The translations under genes were made by a program, and so were the position numbers. A stretch of DNA of 64,000 nucleotides. Origin: Acidobacteriota bacterium. Lineage in GTDB: Bacteria > Acidobacteriota > Terriglobia > Acidiferrales > UBA7541. The stretch covers positions 103,251-167,250 of the forward strand of contig QHYZ01000050.1 of the NCBI GenBank assembly GCA_003225295.1. The letters run 5' to 3'. Numbering within the stretch: position 1 is the stretch's first letter; the number at the start of each line of letters is the position of its first letter. The notes under the pieces were generated by a model. It had not been told where the DNA came from. It did no database searches and was given only the letters and a program-made list of their open reading frames with translations. Below are positions 31,046 through 40,478 of the stretch, piece by piece.

Positions 31046-31762
31046 CTAAGCGTCCACGACGCTTTCGAGCCCCGCCTTATTTTTGATGATAAGTGTCGAA
31101 CCTTTCACTTGCAAGAAATGTTTTTTCTTGAAATCGGCGAACAGCCGCGTCACCGTCTCTCGCGAAGCTCCGATCATCTGGGCGATCTCTTCGTGCGTGA
31201 GGGTAAGCGTGAGCTTCACCTCGCCTTTCTCTTCATCATGGTTTGCACAGAGATCTAGCAGGAAGCGGGCCAACTTCTCAGCTGCGGAACGAGAGAGCCC
31301 AATGGTGCGCATTTCCGCGATCGCCAAATGATACGTTTCACCGAGCTGCTGCGCGACGCGCAGCGCGGCCTCGCCATGCTCACGCAGGAACAGCAAGAAA
31401 TCTGTTCGAGAAATGAAATTTGCTTGCGTAGGTTCGATTACATCGGCGGTGAGCTCATAAGATTTGCCGGTGACCGTCGCCGGCAGGCCCAGGACCTCTC
31501 CCGGTTCCGAGATCCTAAGAATGAGACTTTTCCCATCGGCAGAGGAGGTCGACAGTTTGACCTTGCCACTGCATAAAATGAAAACTCCGCGCGGTGACTG
31601 CCCTTCTACGAACAGAGTTGCCCCCTTCGGATAAGCCGCCGCCGAGGTGATGGCCGCCAACTTCTGCACCGCAGGGGGAGGAAGGTTACAAAAGAGCCGA
31701 TCCTCGCGGTGGGGGCAGGACAGACAGCTCTCAATGATTTCTAAACCGTAAGGGGCGCGCAT
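31046..31762 (-). CDS. Crp/Fnr-family transcription regulator with Fnr-like cysteine cluster
   Basis: About 238 residues: N-terminal Cys motif C13-x2-C16-x8-C25, cyclic-nucleotide-binding-type beta-roll (about 28-145) containing C64, long dimer helix, and winged helix (about 185-228). The spacing differs slightly from E. coli Fnr, but the set C13/C16/C25/C64 could ligate an [Fe-S] cluster (inference). The recognition helix S-R-E-T-V-T-R (200-206) carries the Arg-Glu-x3-Arg triad that reads GTGA in CRP, matching the operator pairs found around it. ATG 31762 is chosen; ATG 31858 or 31825 would lengthen the N-terminus. Pair C upstream suggests autoregulation. Confidence 0.92.
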   Translation of the reverse strand: MRAPYGLEIIESCLSCPHREDRLFCNLPPPAVQKLAAITSAAAYPKGATLFVEGQSPRGVFILCSGKVKLSTSSADGKSLILRISEPGEVLGLPATVTGKSYELTADVIEPTQANFISRTDFLLFLREHGEAALRVAQQLGETYHLAIAEMRTIGLSRSAAEKLARFLLDLCANHDEEKGEVKLTLTLTHEEIAQMIGASRETVTRLFADFKKKHFLQVKGSTLIIKNKAGLESVVDA

Positions 31763-31884
31763 GAAGTCACCGCCCCGGAGTATACCTCCCTCCCTGCGCG
31801 ACACAAAACGAAACCCGCTTGGCATATGCAGCCATCCGCAAATGAGAACTGCTTTCACATTTAGCGCAATCGAAGGCTAACCGC

Positions 31885-31922
31885 TGTGATGGCCGTCACA
31901 GAGCCGCGTGACGGGGGTTACA
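31885..31922. promoter_or_regulatory. Tandem CRP-type operators (pair C), 22 bp apart, in a divergent promoter
   Basis: TGTGATGGCCGTCACA (31885-31900) and CGTGACGGGGGTTACA (31907-31922), between the minus-strand Crp/Fnr gene and the plus-strand Cys-rich gene at 31972. Placement suits autoregulation plus control of the divergent gene and possibly phosphoketolase beyond it. Confidence 0.8.
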
Positions 31923-31971
31923 GCAACCTCTTGCTCAAGGGCCCATATTTTGAATCCGTGGGAGGTGCAAG

Positions 31972-32670
31972 ATGCGAAAGGATGAGCGTGACCTGTTGGA
32001 GGTCTTGAAATTTGAACTTCAATTCCTCGAAGAAGGAGGTTATGGGCGTTCGCCAAAAACACCCTGGAGACCTCAATATATTTTCGAGGACTCTCTCACA
32101 TGCATGAACTACGATTGCAACGATCACCCCGGTCCGTGCCGTGATTGTGTTCTGACGCACCTGGTGCCACCCGAGCGCCGCTCCGAAGAGATTCCCTGCC
32201 GCCACATTCCATTCAATGTATCTGGTGAAACGCTAGATTCCCTTTACCGCTACAGCGATCAGAACGAGATCGAAGAAACCGTTGGAAGCTGGCTGAGGGC
32301 AACTATTCAGCGTCTCGAAAAGGAACGGGCGGCCGCCCGACAGGCGCACTCCGGCAGGGGAACGTTGAGAGGTACGCCGCTGTACCAGAAGCAGCATCCC
32401 AAGTGTGCCAACCCGGTCTGTCCGACTGCCTTTCATTGGACCGGGGGTGGCAAATTCTTCCGGTTTCGGCGCGATCCGATTTCAACAAATGGGAAAAACT
32501 CAACAGCTGATTCGCCAGGTGGAATTCACGGCGTAAACCATTATTGGCTGTGTGAGCGCTGCTCACGGGTCTTTACTCTGGTGTACGAGGAAGGAAACGG
32601 AGTCCTGCTCAAGGTGCTCTGGCCGGAACTCCCCGTCGCGGAAGCTCACAAGGAGTTGTCGGCAACATAG
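31972..32670 (+). CDS. Cys-rich hypothetical protein divergent from the Crp/Fnr gene
   Basis: 232 residues, cytoplasmic (no signal). Family not recognised. Two metal-binding-looking Cys groups: an N-terminal set C-M-N-Y-D-C, C-R-D-C, C-R-H, and a C-terminal set C-A-N-P-V-C and C-E-R-C. The N-terminal F-E-D-S-L-T-C-M-N-Y/F pattern with an acidic helix before it suggests a regulatory or zinc-finger-like protein. ATG 31972 has a strong GGAGG six bases upstream. It shares the tandem operators with the Crp/Fnr gene, so it is likely part of the same regulon. Confidence 0.75.
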   Translation: MRKDERDLLEVLKFELQFLEEGGYGRSPKTPWRPQYIFEDSLTCMNYDCNDHPGPCRDCVLTHLVPPERRSEEIPCRHIPFNVSGETLDSLYRYSDQNEIEETVGSWLRATIQRLEKERAAARQAHSGRGTLRGTPLYQKQHPKCANPVCPTAFHWTGGGKFFRFRRDPISTNGKNSTADSPGGIHGVNHYWLCERCSRVFTLVYEEGNGVLLKVLWPELPVAEAHKELSAT

Positions 32671-32918
32671 CGGGTCTTCTGCTTGGGGCCGCGCATTCCT
32701 TTCGTCCTAGAGTAACCCCGCCTCGTTCTTACTGTAATTCTCCGCCGACCTCTTGGGTATCAGTGTGCACCCGCATAGCCTGTGAGCCTCGCCATCCCTA
32801 GTGTGGCGGGCTGTTCAACTGCCAGCCGACGCACTTGGCTTGCGGCCCCTGCGGTAAGATGTCATTTGCTGGTCTGCTTGCATCGGCGGACTAGATGCAA
32901 CCGAGGGAGGGTAGTCTT

Positions 32919-35315
32919 ATGGCTACGGCCGCGGGTTCAACAAGGCCTCATGAATCCGACGAGCCTTTGTCCACCGAAGAGCTGCGCAAGATGCATGCCT
33001 ACTGGCGCGCTGTGAATTACCTTTCCGTAGGGCAGATCTACCTTTATGGCAATCCACTGCTTCATGAACCACTGAAAATCGAACACATCAAGCCGCGGTT
33101 ACTGGGTCATTGGGGAACGACGCCAGGACTAAATTTCATCTATGTTCATTTCAATCGGTTGATTAAAAAGCACGGCCTGAACGTTATCTACGTCACGGGC
33201 CCCGGTCACGGAGGACCCGGTTTGGTTGCCAACACCTACCTGGAGGGCACCTACAGCGAACTTTACCCCAACATTTCACAAACCGATGAGGGCCTGAAGA
33301 AACTCTTTAAGCAGTTCTCGTTCCCCGGAGGTATTCCAAGCCACGTCGCACCAGAGACACCCGGCTCGATTCACGAAGGTGGTGAACTAGGATACTCAAT
33401 TGCTCACGCTTATGGCGCCGCGTTCGATAATCCGGACTTGCTGGTTTGTTGTGTTGTGGGTGATGGCGAGGCCGAGACCGGGCCGCTGGCTGGGAGTTGG
33501 CACTCCAACAAGTTTCTGAACCCCGCTCGCGACGGCGTGGTTCTTCCCATACTGCACCTGAACGGTTACAAAATCGCGAACCCCACGATACTGGGGCGTC
33601 TAGGTGACGCGGAATTGACTGAACTTTTCACCGGCTATGGTTACAAGCCGCATTTTGTGGGAGGCCATGAACCAGAGAGGATGCACCAGCTCATGGCCCA
33701 CACGCTCGAGGCGGTCATCCAGGAAATTCACGCCATTCAGAATGCCGCCCGCAAGGAGCGGTGTACCGGACTTCCGGTGTGGCCGATGATCATCCTGCGA
33801 ACGCCGAAGGGTTGGACAGGACCAAAGATAGTGGACGGAAAACCGGTCGAAGACACTTGGCGTGCGCACCAGGTCCCAGTTACGAATTTTGTGTCACGCC
33901 CTGACCACGTAAAGATATTGGAAGAGTGGCTCAAGAGCTACCGGCCAGAAGAGCTGTTCGACGGAAGCGGCAAGCTGATTCCAGAGCTAGCCGAACTCGC
34001 GCCGAGTGGGACAAGCAGGATGGGCGCCAATCCGCATGCGAATGGAGGACTGCTGCTTAAGGACCTGGTGATGCCCGACTTCCGCGAATATGCCGTGAGC
34101 GTGCCAAAGCCAGGCATCGAGATCGCGGAAGCCACTCGAGTCTTAGGAAACCTTCTGCGTGATGTTATGAAAGGCAACGCGGGCTCAAAGAACTTCCGGG
34201 TATTTGGTCCCGACGAGACCGCCTCAAACCGTCTAGATGCTGTGTTCGAAGTCACTGACAAAGTTTTCTTGGGGCCGGTTCTTCCTACGGACGAGCACCT
34301 CTCAAGAGATGGCCGTGTGATGGAGGTGCTCAGTGAGCATATGTGCCAGGGCTGGCTCGAGGGTTATCTGCTTACTGGCCGCCATGGCTTTTTCTCCTGC
34401 TACGAAGCTTTCATTCACATCGTAGACTCCATGTTCAATCAGCACGCAAAGTGGCTCAAGGTAACGAGAAATATTCCTTGGCGACGCCCGATCGCCTCAC
34501 TGAATTACCTACTTACCTCACACGTTTGGCGCCAAGACCATAACGGCTTCACCCACCAAGACCCTGGCTTCATCGACCATGTCGTAAACAAGAAGGCGGA
34601 TATTGTCCGCGTGTACCTTCCTCCGGATGCCAACACGCTGCTTTCGGTGGCTGATCACTGCCTCCGCAGCCGAAACTACGTCAACGTTATCGTTGCCGGA
34701 AAGCAGCCGGCGCTGCAGTGGCTCGAAATGGAATCAGCCATCCAGCATTGCACGAATGGAATCGGAATCTGGCAATGGGCTTCGAACGACCAGGGAAGCG
34801 ATCCGGATGTGGTGATGGCCTGTGCCGGAGATGTCCCGACACTCGAGACGCTTGCGGCCGTCGATCTGTTGCGCCAGCACTTTCCTGATATCAAGGTCCG
34901 GGTCGTCAATGTGGTTGACTTGATGACCATCCAGCCCTCAACCGAACATCCCCATGGCCTCTCCGACCGTGAGTTCGACTCCATATTCACAATCGACAAG
35001 CCGGTCATCTTTGCCTATCACGGCTATCCTTGGCTGATCCACCGGCTGACTTATCGACGCACGAATCATGACAACTTCCATGTCCGCGGATATAAGGAAG
35101 AGGGCACGACGACCACTCCCTTCGATATGACGGTCCTAAACGATTTGGATCGATTTCACCTGGCGGGCGACGTCGTCGACCGCGTCCCTCGCTTGCAACG
35201 CGTAGGCGCACATCTCAAGCAGTTCCTGCGCAACAAGCTCGTTGAGCACAAACAATATATCCGCGAGCATGGAGACGACTTGCCGGAAATCCGGGATTGG
35301 AAATGGCCCTCTTAG
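32919..35315 (+). CDS. xfp: Phosphoketolase (xylulose-5-phosphate/fructose-6-phosphate)
   Basis: 798 residues, the normal family length. Thiamine-diphosphate enzyme cleaving Xu5P or F6P with phosphate to acetyl-phosphate plus GAP or E4P. Motifs seen: [27 protein letters not shown], the ThDP motif [11 protein letters not shown] (to N-G-Y-K-I-A-N-P-T), and late [13 protein letters not shown] 32919 follows GGGAGG; ATG 32895 lacks one. Three bases separate its stop from ackA, so acetyl-phosphate goes directly to acetate and ATP. Confidence 0.97.
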   Translation: MATAAGSTRPHESDEPLSTEELRKMHAYWRAVNYLSVGQIYLYGNPLLHEPLKIEHIKPRLLGHWGTTPGLNFIYVHFNRLIKKHGLNVIYVTGPGHGGPGLVANTYLEGTYSELYPNISQTDEGLKKLFKQFSFPGGIPSHVAPETPGSIHEGGELGYSIAHAYGAAFDNPDLLVCCVVGDGEAETGPLAGSWHSNKFLNPARDGVVLPILHLNGYKIANPTILGRLGDAELTELFTGYGYKPHFVGGHEPERMHQLMAHTLEAVIQEIHAIQNAARKERCTGLPVWPMIILRTPKGWTGPKIVDGKPVEDTWRAHQVPVTNFVSRPDHVKILEEWLKSYRPEELFDGSGKLIPELAELAPSGTSRMGANPHANGGLLLKDLVMPDFREYAVSVPKPGIEIAEATRVLGNLLRDVMKGNAGSKNFRVFGPDETASNRLDAVFEVTDKVFLGPVLPTDEHLSRDGRVMEVLSEHMCQGWLEGYLLTGRHGFFSCYEAFIHIVDSMFNQHAKWLKVTRNIPWRRPIASLNYLLTSHVWRQDHNGFTHQDPGFIDHVVNKKADIVRVYLPPDANTLLSVADHCLRSRNYVNVIVAGKQPALQWLEMESAIQHCTNGIGIWQWASNDQGSDPDVVMACAGDVPTLETLAAVDLLRQHFPDIKVRVVNVVDLMTIQPSTEHPHGLSDREFDSIFTIDKPVIFAYHGYPWLIHRLTYRRTNHDNFHVRGYKEEGTTTTPFDMTVLNDLDRFHLAGDVVDRVPRLQRVGAHLKQFLRNKLVEHKQYIREHGDDLPEIRDWKWPS

Positions 35316-35318
35316 GCC

Positions 35319-36569
35319 ATGAAAATCCTTGTACTCAATTCGGGTTCCAGTAGCCAGAAGAGCTGTCTTTACGACATCGGAAACACGCTTCCGGAACATC
35401 CACCGGCACCAGTCTGGGCAGGCAAGATCGAATGGGACGGCAATCAAGCCGACGTCCAAGTGCGGAACCTGCAAGGGGCTCAACTGAAAGATCGCCTCAA
35501 GGTTGTGTCGCGCTCCAATGCCATCGATCAACTGCTGGATACGTTATGGAATGGAAAGCTGCGCGTGGTTTCCGCGCCTTCAGAAATCGACGCAGTAGGT
35601 CATCGTATCGTGCACGGTGGCAAGGACCTCGATGAGACAATCGCTATCACGCCGAAAGTGAAATCAGCGATAGCGAGCATGTCCGCTTTTGCACCGCTCC
35701 ATAACCGCGCTGAGCTGGAAGGGATCGAGATCATCGAGAAACGCATTGGGACGGTTCTCCAGGTGGCCGTGTTCGACACTGCCTTTCACAGCCAATTGCC
35801 GGAACCAGCGGCTGTATATCCCGGCCCCTATGAATGGATCGCTCAGGGGATTCGTCGGTATGGATTTCACGGAATCAATCATCAGTATTGCGCCGAGCGC
35901 ACCGCGCAACTCCTCGGCAAGGATCTAAGGTCGCTGAGAATCGTGACCTGCCATTTGGGGAACGGTTGCTCTCTGGCGGCTATTCGTGAGGGACTAAGCG
36001 TAGATACGACTATGGGCTTTACCCCCCTGGAAGGACTAATGATGGGTTCGCGATCAGGTTCAGTGGATCCCGGAATCCTCACTTATTTAATGCGACGAGG
36101 GCAGCTCACCGGGCAGCAGCTCGACGATTTGCTCAACACCAAATCAGGTCTGCTGGGAATCTCTGGAATCTCGAGTGATATGCGGCAGATCGTGGCCGCT
36201 GCGAAAGACGGCCATGGGCGCGCCAAGCTGGCTTTTGCTATCTTCGTGCATCACCTGCGGGCCGGTATCGGCGCGATGATTGCAGCGTTGGGCGGGATAG
36301 ATGCTTTGGTCTTTACCGCAGGGATCGGTGAGAATTCACCTGACATACGGGGGGCGGCTTGCGCCAATTTCGAATTTCTTGGCTTGAAACTCGACGCCGA
36401 GAAAAATGCGCAGTCACCTGCGGACCAGGATATTTCCCTTTCCGATTCAGCCGTTCGCGTCTTAGTCGTGCGCGCTCAAGAAGATTGGGCAATTGCGAGA
36501 GAGTGTTGGAGGCTGTCGTCCGCAAAAATCGGTGATGGGGCAAGCGCGAACTTATCAAAAGCCCTGTAG
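35319..36569 (+). CDS. ackA: Acetate kinase
   Basis: 416 residues, ASKHA fold. N-terminal phosphate motif V-L-N-S-G-S-S-S, G-H-R-I-V-H-G-G, F-D-T-A-F-H, R-Y-G-F-H-G-I-N-H, H-L-G-N-G-C-S and T-A-G-I-G-E-N are all present. It converts acetyl-phosphate plus ADP to acetate plus ATP in the cytosol. Immediately follows xfp (3 bp gap), forming the phosphoketolase-acetate kinase ATP-yielding branch that does not need oxygen. No pta is adjacent. Confidence 0.96.
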   Translation: MKILVLNSGSSSQKSCLYDIGNTLPEHPPAPVWAGKIEWDGNQADVQVRNLQGAQLKDRLKVVSRSNAIDQLLDTLWNGKLRVVSAPSEIDAVGHRIVHGGKDLDETIAITPKVKSAIASMSAFAPLHNRAELEGIEIIEKRIGTVLQVAVFDTAFHSQLPEPAAVYPGPYEWIAQGIRRYGFHGINHQYCAERTAQLLGKDLRSLRIVTCHLGNGCSLAAIREGLSVDTTMGFTPLEGLMMGSRSGSVDPGILTYLMRRGQLTGQQLDDLLNTKSGLLGISGISSDMRQIVAAAKDGHGRAKLAFAIFVHHLRAGIGAMIAALGGIDALVFTAGIGENSPDIRGAACANFEFLGLKLDAEKNAQSPADQDISLSDSAVRVLVVRAQEDWAIARECWRLSSAKIGDGASANLSKAL

Positions 36570-36589
36570 CCAGATTTCTGGGATCGAAC

Positions 36590-36979
36590 TCATCTCCGCA
36601 CCACTAGAAGCGGCATGGCGGCAAAGACCCCGAGTGTCAAATAGTAGACCGTTCCCGCTACGGGATCTCGGCCTGCAAGGTACTCCCTGAAGGAGAGGCC
36701 TCGAAGCCAAAGGACAAGCGTAAATTCCGCTACCAGCATGAAGATAAGGGCGATGCAACCCATACCCAGTCGACACGACAGTGTGGGCGGCACGGCAAGT
36801 CTCCTAACAATCCATCGCGCGGCCAAAATTATGACTACCAGCATGACCGGCGTTTCCAAGAGTTCGGCCATTCTTGTGCCGAGTCGCGGAGCGACCCCCA
36901 GCACGCGGATGGGGCCAAGAATGAATCCCACGCCGAAAACGAACGCGAAATAGAGCACGCCAGCTTTCAGAATCTGCAT
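36590..36979 (-). CDS. Small membrane protein, four predicted helices, unknown function
   Basis: 129 residues with hydrophobic segments near 5-30, 43-60, 68-90 and 108-127. Conserved-looking loop motifs are E-x-x-E-T-P-V-M and R-G-x-S-F-R-E-Y-L-A-G-R-D-P-V. Family name unknown to me; similar small proteins occur in many bacterial genomes. ATG 36979 follows GGTGA. It converges on ackA and sits downstream of the alcohol dehydrogenase on the same strand (115 bp gap). Confidence 0.7.
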   Translation of the reverse strand: MQILKAGVLYFAFVFGVGFILGPIRVLGVAPRLGTRMAELLETPVMLVVIILAARWIVRRLAVPPTLSCRLGMGCIALIFMLVAEFTLVLWLRGLSFREYLAGRDPVAGTVYYLTLGVFAAMPLLVVRR

Positions 36980-37094
36980 TACGGTTCACCCGCTCCCGGT
37001 GCGAAGTCTCACGCTAATGCCACCACGCAGGAAGCATCTGTAGCGCAAAATTCAATGAACGCTGACGCGCGACCTGGATTTTCTTTACCTTCGC

Positions 37095-38195
37095 TTATGG
37101 CTTGATGGCCACCTTGATCACACCGTCTCGCCGCTCGCCAAAGAGCTTGTACGCCACGGTGATCTGATCCAGTGAAAACGTGTGAGTGAGAAGTGGCGTC
37201 AAATCGAGCCGCCCGTGCCGGACGAGCTCCATCAGCCTGCGCATTCGCTCTTTGCCTCCCGGACAAAGCGTGGTGACGATCTTGTGGTCACCAAGACCAG
37301 CATCAATTGGCTCTAAGGGCACGGAAAGTTTGCCGGAATACACACCCAGGCTGGACAGTGTTCCTCCGGCGCGCAGTGCGCGGAGCGCATTCTCGAACGT
37401 GCCCTGGGTCCCCAGCGCCTCAACCGCCACGTCTACGCCTTTTCCGTCCGTGAGGCGCTTGATCTCCGAGATCACATCCGTGTTCTCGAAATTGAGAACG
37501 ACGTCGGCACCCATGCGCTTGGCCATTTGAGCGCGGACGGGGTCCGATTCCACAGCGATGATCAGACTCGCTCCCTTTAGTTTGGCTCCCGCGGTGGCGC
37601 AAAGTCCGATTGGTCCCTGGGCGAAAATTGCGACTGTATCTCCGATCTGCAAATCAGCACTCTCTGCCGCTGATATTCCAGTCGAAGCGATGTCCGCCAG
37701 CAGCACCACCTGCTCATCACGCAAGTCATCAGGAATCTTGGCGAGATTTGCCTGCGCATTCGGCACCAAAAGATACTCGGCCTGCGCACCGTTGATGGTG
37801 TTCCCAAATTTCCAGCCGCCCATCGCCCCGCCACATTGCGACCAATCGCCCCCCAAGCAGTAGTTGCACTGGCCGCAAGGCGTAATGGCTCCCACCAGCA
37901 CGCGTTCGCCAATCGTGTATCCGCTTACTCCCACACCGAGCTGGTGAATGGTCCCTACCGGCTCATGGCCAATGATCAATCCCGGCTTCACCGCGTATTC
38001 CCCTTTGAGGATGTGCAGGTCCGTTCCGCAGATCGTGGTCAGCGTGACGCGAATGAGCGCTTCACCTGGTCCCGGTTTCGGGATCGAAACGTGTTCAATC
38101 TTGATCTGATTTGGACCGCGAAAAACGAGCGCCCTCATCGTGGAAGTTGCCGTTTTTTGCTTTTGCTGGAGTCCTTCCTGAAAAATCGTAGCCAT
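37095..38195 (-). CDS. Zinc-dependent alcohol dehydrogenase (MDR family)
   Basis: About 366 residues. Catalytic zinc residues in C-G-T-D-L-H and G-H-E-P-V-G; structural zinc Cys in C-G-Q-C-N-Y-C-x7-C; cofactor-binding G-P-I-G-L motif near residue 190. The C-T-D-L-H/G-H-E pattern and G-W-K-F-G resemble isopropanol/butanediol-type dehydrogenases. Interconverts alcohols and aldehydes/ketones with NAD(P). ATG 38195 follows GGGAG. It lies in the energy/stress island next to xfp-ackA and a universal stress protein; I see no good tandem operator in its own promoter. Confidence 0.93.
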   Translation of the reverse strand: MATIFQEGLQQKQKTATSTMRALVFRGPNQIKIEHVSIPKPGPGEALIRVTLTTICGTDLHILKGEYAVKPGLIIGHEPVGTIHQLGVGVSGYTIGERVLVGAITPCGQCNYCLGGDWSQCGGAMGGWKFGNTINGAQAEYLLVPNAQANLAKIPDDLRDEQVVLLADIASTGISAAESADLQIGDTVAIFAQGPIGLCATAGAKLKGASLIIAVESDPVRAQMAKRMGADVVLNFENTDVISEIKRLTDGKGVDVAVEALGTQGTFENALRALRAGGTLSSLGVYSGKLSVPLEPIDAGLGDHKIVTTLCPGGKERMRRLMELVRHGRLDLTPLLTHTFSLDQITVAYKLFGERRDGVIKVAIKP

Positions 38196-38411
38196 GTCTA
38201 TCTCCCTTTTCGACACCGTTCATAATTCTGGAGTTCACGGAAAGGTGTGCGGACGAAGCACGGCCTCGGAACGTGACGGGACTCTCTCGTCCACCCACTC
38301 TCGCGTTGGAGCCTACCACCGTCTGAAAGTCTGGCTTATCTAGCCTCAACCCTATAGCGAGCAACCCGGCGAATAGAGTGCATCACTGGGTCTATCGGCG
38401 TACCGTCATGC

Positions 38412-39296
38412 TCAGCCACGAACCGTAAGGACTGGGCAGTTCGCTTGCGACACGACCTTGTGGACCGTGCCAACGTTCAGATGCGTTGCAAAACCTTTTG
38501 CCGGCCGGGCCCCCAGCACGATCAGATCCGTGTGCCGCCGTTTTGCAACATCCAGGATTTTCTCTGCCGCCGGTCCTTGCTCCACGACGTAGGTGGGTTC
38601 GCACCACAATCCGGCTTGCTCCGTAACCAAGTGCTGGAGCTTGCGTTGCTTCAAATCCACCACCTCTGGGGTGTCCACCAGATCCCCTACCTGGGGGTCT
38701 TCCATCACGTGCAGCAACACGAGATGCGCCTGGTTCTCTTGCGCCAGAGATATGGCGTACGGAGCCGCTATTGGGGTGTCCGTGGCCAGATCCGTGGCGT
38801 ACAGGATTTCCCGCATCTTTGCGTATTCGTCGGACCAAGGGTTCGTGTGTGGGCCAACCGTCAACACCGGGCACGGCGATTGCCTGAGAATCTCTTCGGC
38901 AACCGAACCGAATAACGTCTTTCCGATACCCGTGCGCCCGCGGGTCCCCAGCACAACCAGGTCGATTTCCTTCCGTTCGATCAGATCGGACATGACTTCC
39001 CAAATCTTACCTTCACCGACTACTACCTCGTGTTCGATGCCCTGGAGCTGTGCATTCAAGCGTCGGGCATCTTCCTTGGTCTCCTGCTCCGCGGCCTCAG
39101 CCATCGCGGCCCAGGCATTGGGTGCAGCAGCCGTGTAATCATCGAATCTATTCACGTGTACCCCATATACCTTGGCGCCATAAGGTCGCGCGATCTGGAT
39201 GGCGATCAGTGCGGCCAGGTCCGCTGCTGGTGAAAAGTCAGTTGCGAACAAAATGTTCTTGAGTGTAATTCTCGTTCTTGCTTGAACTGCTTGCAT
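38412..39296 (-). CDS. Tandem-domain universal stress protein (second copy)
   Basis: 294 residues, two UspA domains (about 10-150 and 160-294). Domain 1 has G-T-R-G-R-T-G-x9-G-S-V-A-E-E, the ATP-binding signature; domain 2 is degenerate, as in the paralogue at 19829-20728. ATG 39296 follows GGGAGGTGG. Operators of pair D lie 51-88 bp upstream and are shared with divergent osmC. Likely an ATP-dependent stress/energy-status protein. Confidence 0.93.
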   Translation of the reverse strand: MQAVQARTRITLKNILFATDFSPAADLAALIAIQIARPYGAKVYGVHVNRFDDYTAAAPNAWAAMAEAAEQETKEDARRLNAQLQGIEHEVVVGEGKIWEVMSDLIERKEIDLVVLGTRGRTGIGKTLFGSVAEEILRQSPCPVLTVGPHTNPWSDEYAKMREILYATDLATDTPIAAPYAISLAQENQAHLVLLHVMEDPQVGDLVDTPEVVDLKQRKLQHLVTEQAGLWCEPTYVVEQGPAAEKILDVAKRRHTDLIVLGARPAKGFATHLNVGTVHKVVSQANCPVLTVRG

Positions 39297-39346
39297 GGGC
39301 CACCTCCCTCTCGCCTTCTAGATACGCCTTCGGATGTTCCTCTGGC

Positions 39347-39384
39347 TGTGACAGTCATCACTTTCAATCGTGACGTGGGTCACG
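39347..39384. promoter_or_regulatory. Tandem CRP-type operators (pair D), 22 bp apart, in a divergent promoter
   Basis: TGTGACAGTCATCACT (39347-39362) and CGTGACGTGGGTCACG (39369-39384), between the second universal stress gene (minus) and osmC (plus). Confidence 0.8.
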
Positions 39385-39475
39385 CCGCCGTAAGGGCTAG
39401 CTTGCTAGGCTTGCATCACTCGCCCGGGGGAAGCGTCAGATGCTGCTCCCCGCTGACAAGATGAAGGAGAACGAA

Positions 39476-39937
39476 ATGGAAGTTCAACATGAATATCGAG
39501 TCCACGCATTCGGCGCAGGCGGGCGCAATGGTGTCGTTCAAGCGCAAGGAGTCCTGTCTTCCATATCGTTCAGCGCCCCTCCGGAGTTCTTGGGGGAGCC
39601 CGGGCGCTGGACACCGGAACACTTCCTGGTTGCTGCTTTGGCAAGCTGTTTCGTCAGCACGTTTTCGGGCATTGCGGAGAAGTCCCGCTTGAACTTTGCA
39701 TCCTTCAACCTAGATGCGGAAGGCCTGCTCAGCAATGCGGATGGCGTCTGGCGTTTTAAGGAAATTAGACTACGCCCCGTGGTCACCATCCCAAATGAAG
39801 TGGCTCGTGACCGCGTCATCCAACTGCTTGAGAAGGCCGAAAAGTCGTGCCTCATCGCACGGTCTCTTCAGTGCAAAGTCGTTCTCTTCCCTGCCGTGAA
39901 GATTGAAGAGGAATTGTCTGTCACGGCAAGAATTTGA
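39476..39937 (+). CDS. OsmC-family peroxiredoxin
   Basis: 153 residues. The two redox Cys of OsmC/Ohr proteins are visible in A-L-A-S-C-F-V and K-S-C-L-I-A. Reduces organic hydroperoxides. ATG 39476 is selected because AAGGAG lies seven bases upstream; earlier in-frame ATG codons at 39440 and 39461 lack sites. It shares the pair D operators with the divergent universal stress gene. Confidence 0.92.
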   Translation: MEVQHEYRVHAFGAGGRNGVVQAQGVLSSISFSAPPEFLGEPGRWTPEHFLVAALASCFVSTFSGIAEKSRLNFASFNLDAEGLLSNADGVWRFKEIRLRPVVTIPNEVARDRVIQLLEKAEKSCLIARSLQCKVVLFPAVKIEEELSVTARI

Positions 39938-40064
39938 AGAATGTGCCGCGCCAAGAGACTAGCGATCGTTGACGACCACGGCAGGCAAGCTACAATAACC
40001 GCCACAATTGAAACTCAGTTCTTGAGTCAGGATCTGCCTCGTTCTTTTAATTCCGGAGGACCAA

Positions 40065-40442
40065 GTGATCGATGACCTCTATGATCTCATCGGTGGAAGG
40101 CAAACGGTCTGGGCTGCTACCGAGGCCTTTTATAGAAGAGTCTTCGCGGATGACACACTCCGTCATTTTTTTAAGAGTACCGATATGGCACAGCTACACT
40201 CTCGGCAAAGCATGTTTATCTCCATGCTTCTCGGCGGACGAGTTGTGTATACCGGCAAAGACATCCATGCCGCTCATGCGCGTGCGCGGGAGCAAGGGTT
40301 AAACGACGGGCATTTCGATAGATTTCTTATTCACTTTAGCGAAGCGCTGAATGAAGTGGGCGTCGAGGTTGATAAGGTGGAGAAGGTCACGAAACTCCTT
40401 GAAACAAGACGCAACGCTGTCCTGAATTCCCGGGAAGGCTGA
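40065..40442 (+). CDS. Truncated haemoglobin (group I-like)
   Basis: 125 residues. Tyr at B10 in E-A-F-Y-R-R-V-F, F-F in the CD corner, and the proximal His in A-A-H-A-R-A-R-E-Q-G-L-x3-H-F-D, the usual F-helix pattern. Binds O2/NO; probably NO detoxification or oxygen handling at low pO2. GTG 40065 follows GGAGG. It lies 127 bp after osmC on the same strand and may be read through from the pair D promoter. Confidence 0.9.
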   Translation: MIDDLYDLIGGRQTVWAATEAFYRRVFADDTLRHFFKSTDMAQLHSRQSMFISMLLGGRVVYTGKDIHAAHARAREQGLNDGHFDRFLIHFSEALNEVGVEVDKVEKVTKLLETRRNAVLNSREG

Positions 40443-40478
40443 TTCCGCAACACCTCCGTGGATGGGTTGCACCTGCCT

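Noticed and set aside
32781..32796. TGTGA half-site upstream of the phosphoketolase gene
   Set aside because: The second half (CCATC) does not match TCAC and no partner site exists 22 bp away, so it is not counted in the operator set.
38272..38287. CGTGA sequence upstream of the alcohol dehydrogenase gene
   Set aside because: The right half is TCTCT and there is no second site at 22 bp; treated as chance.
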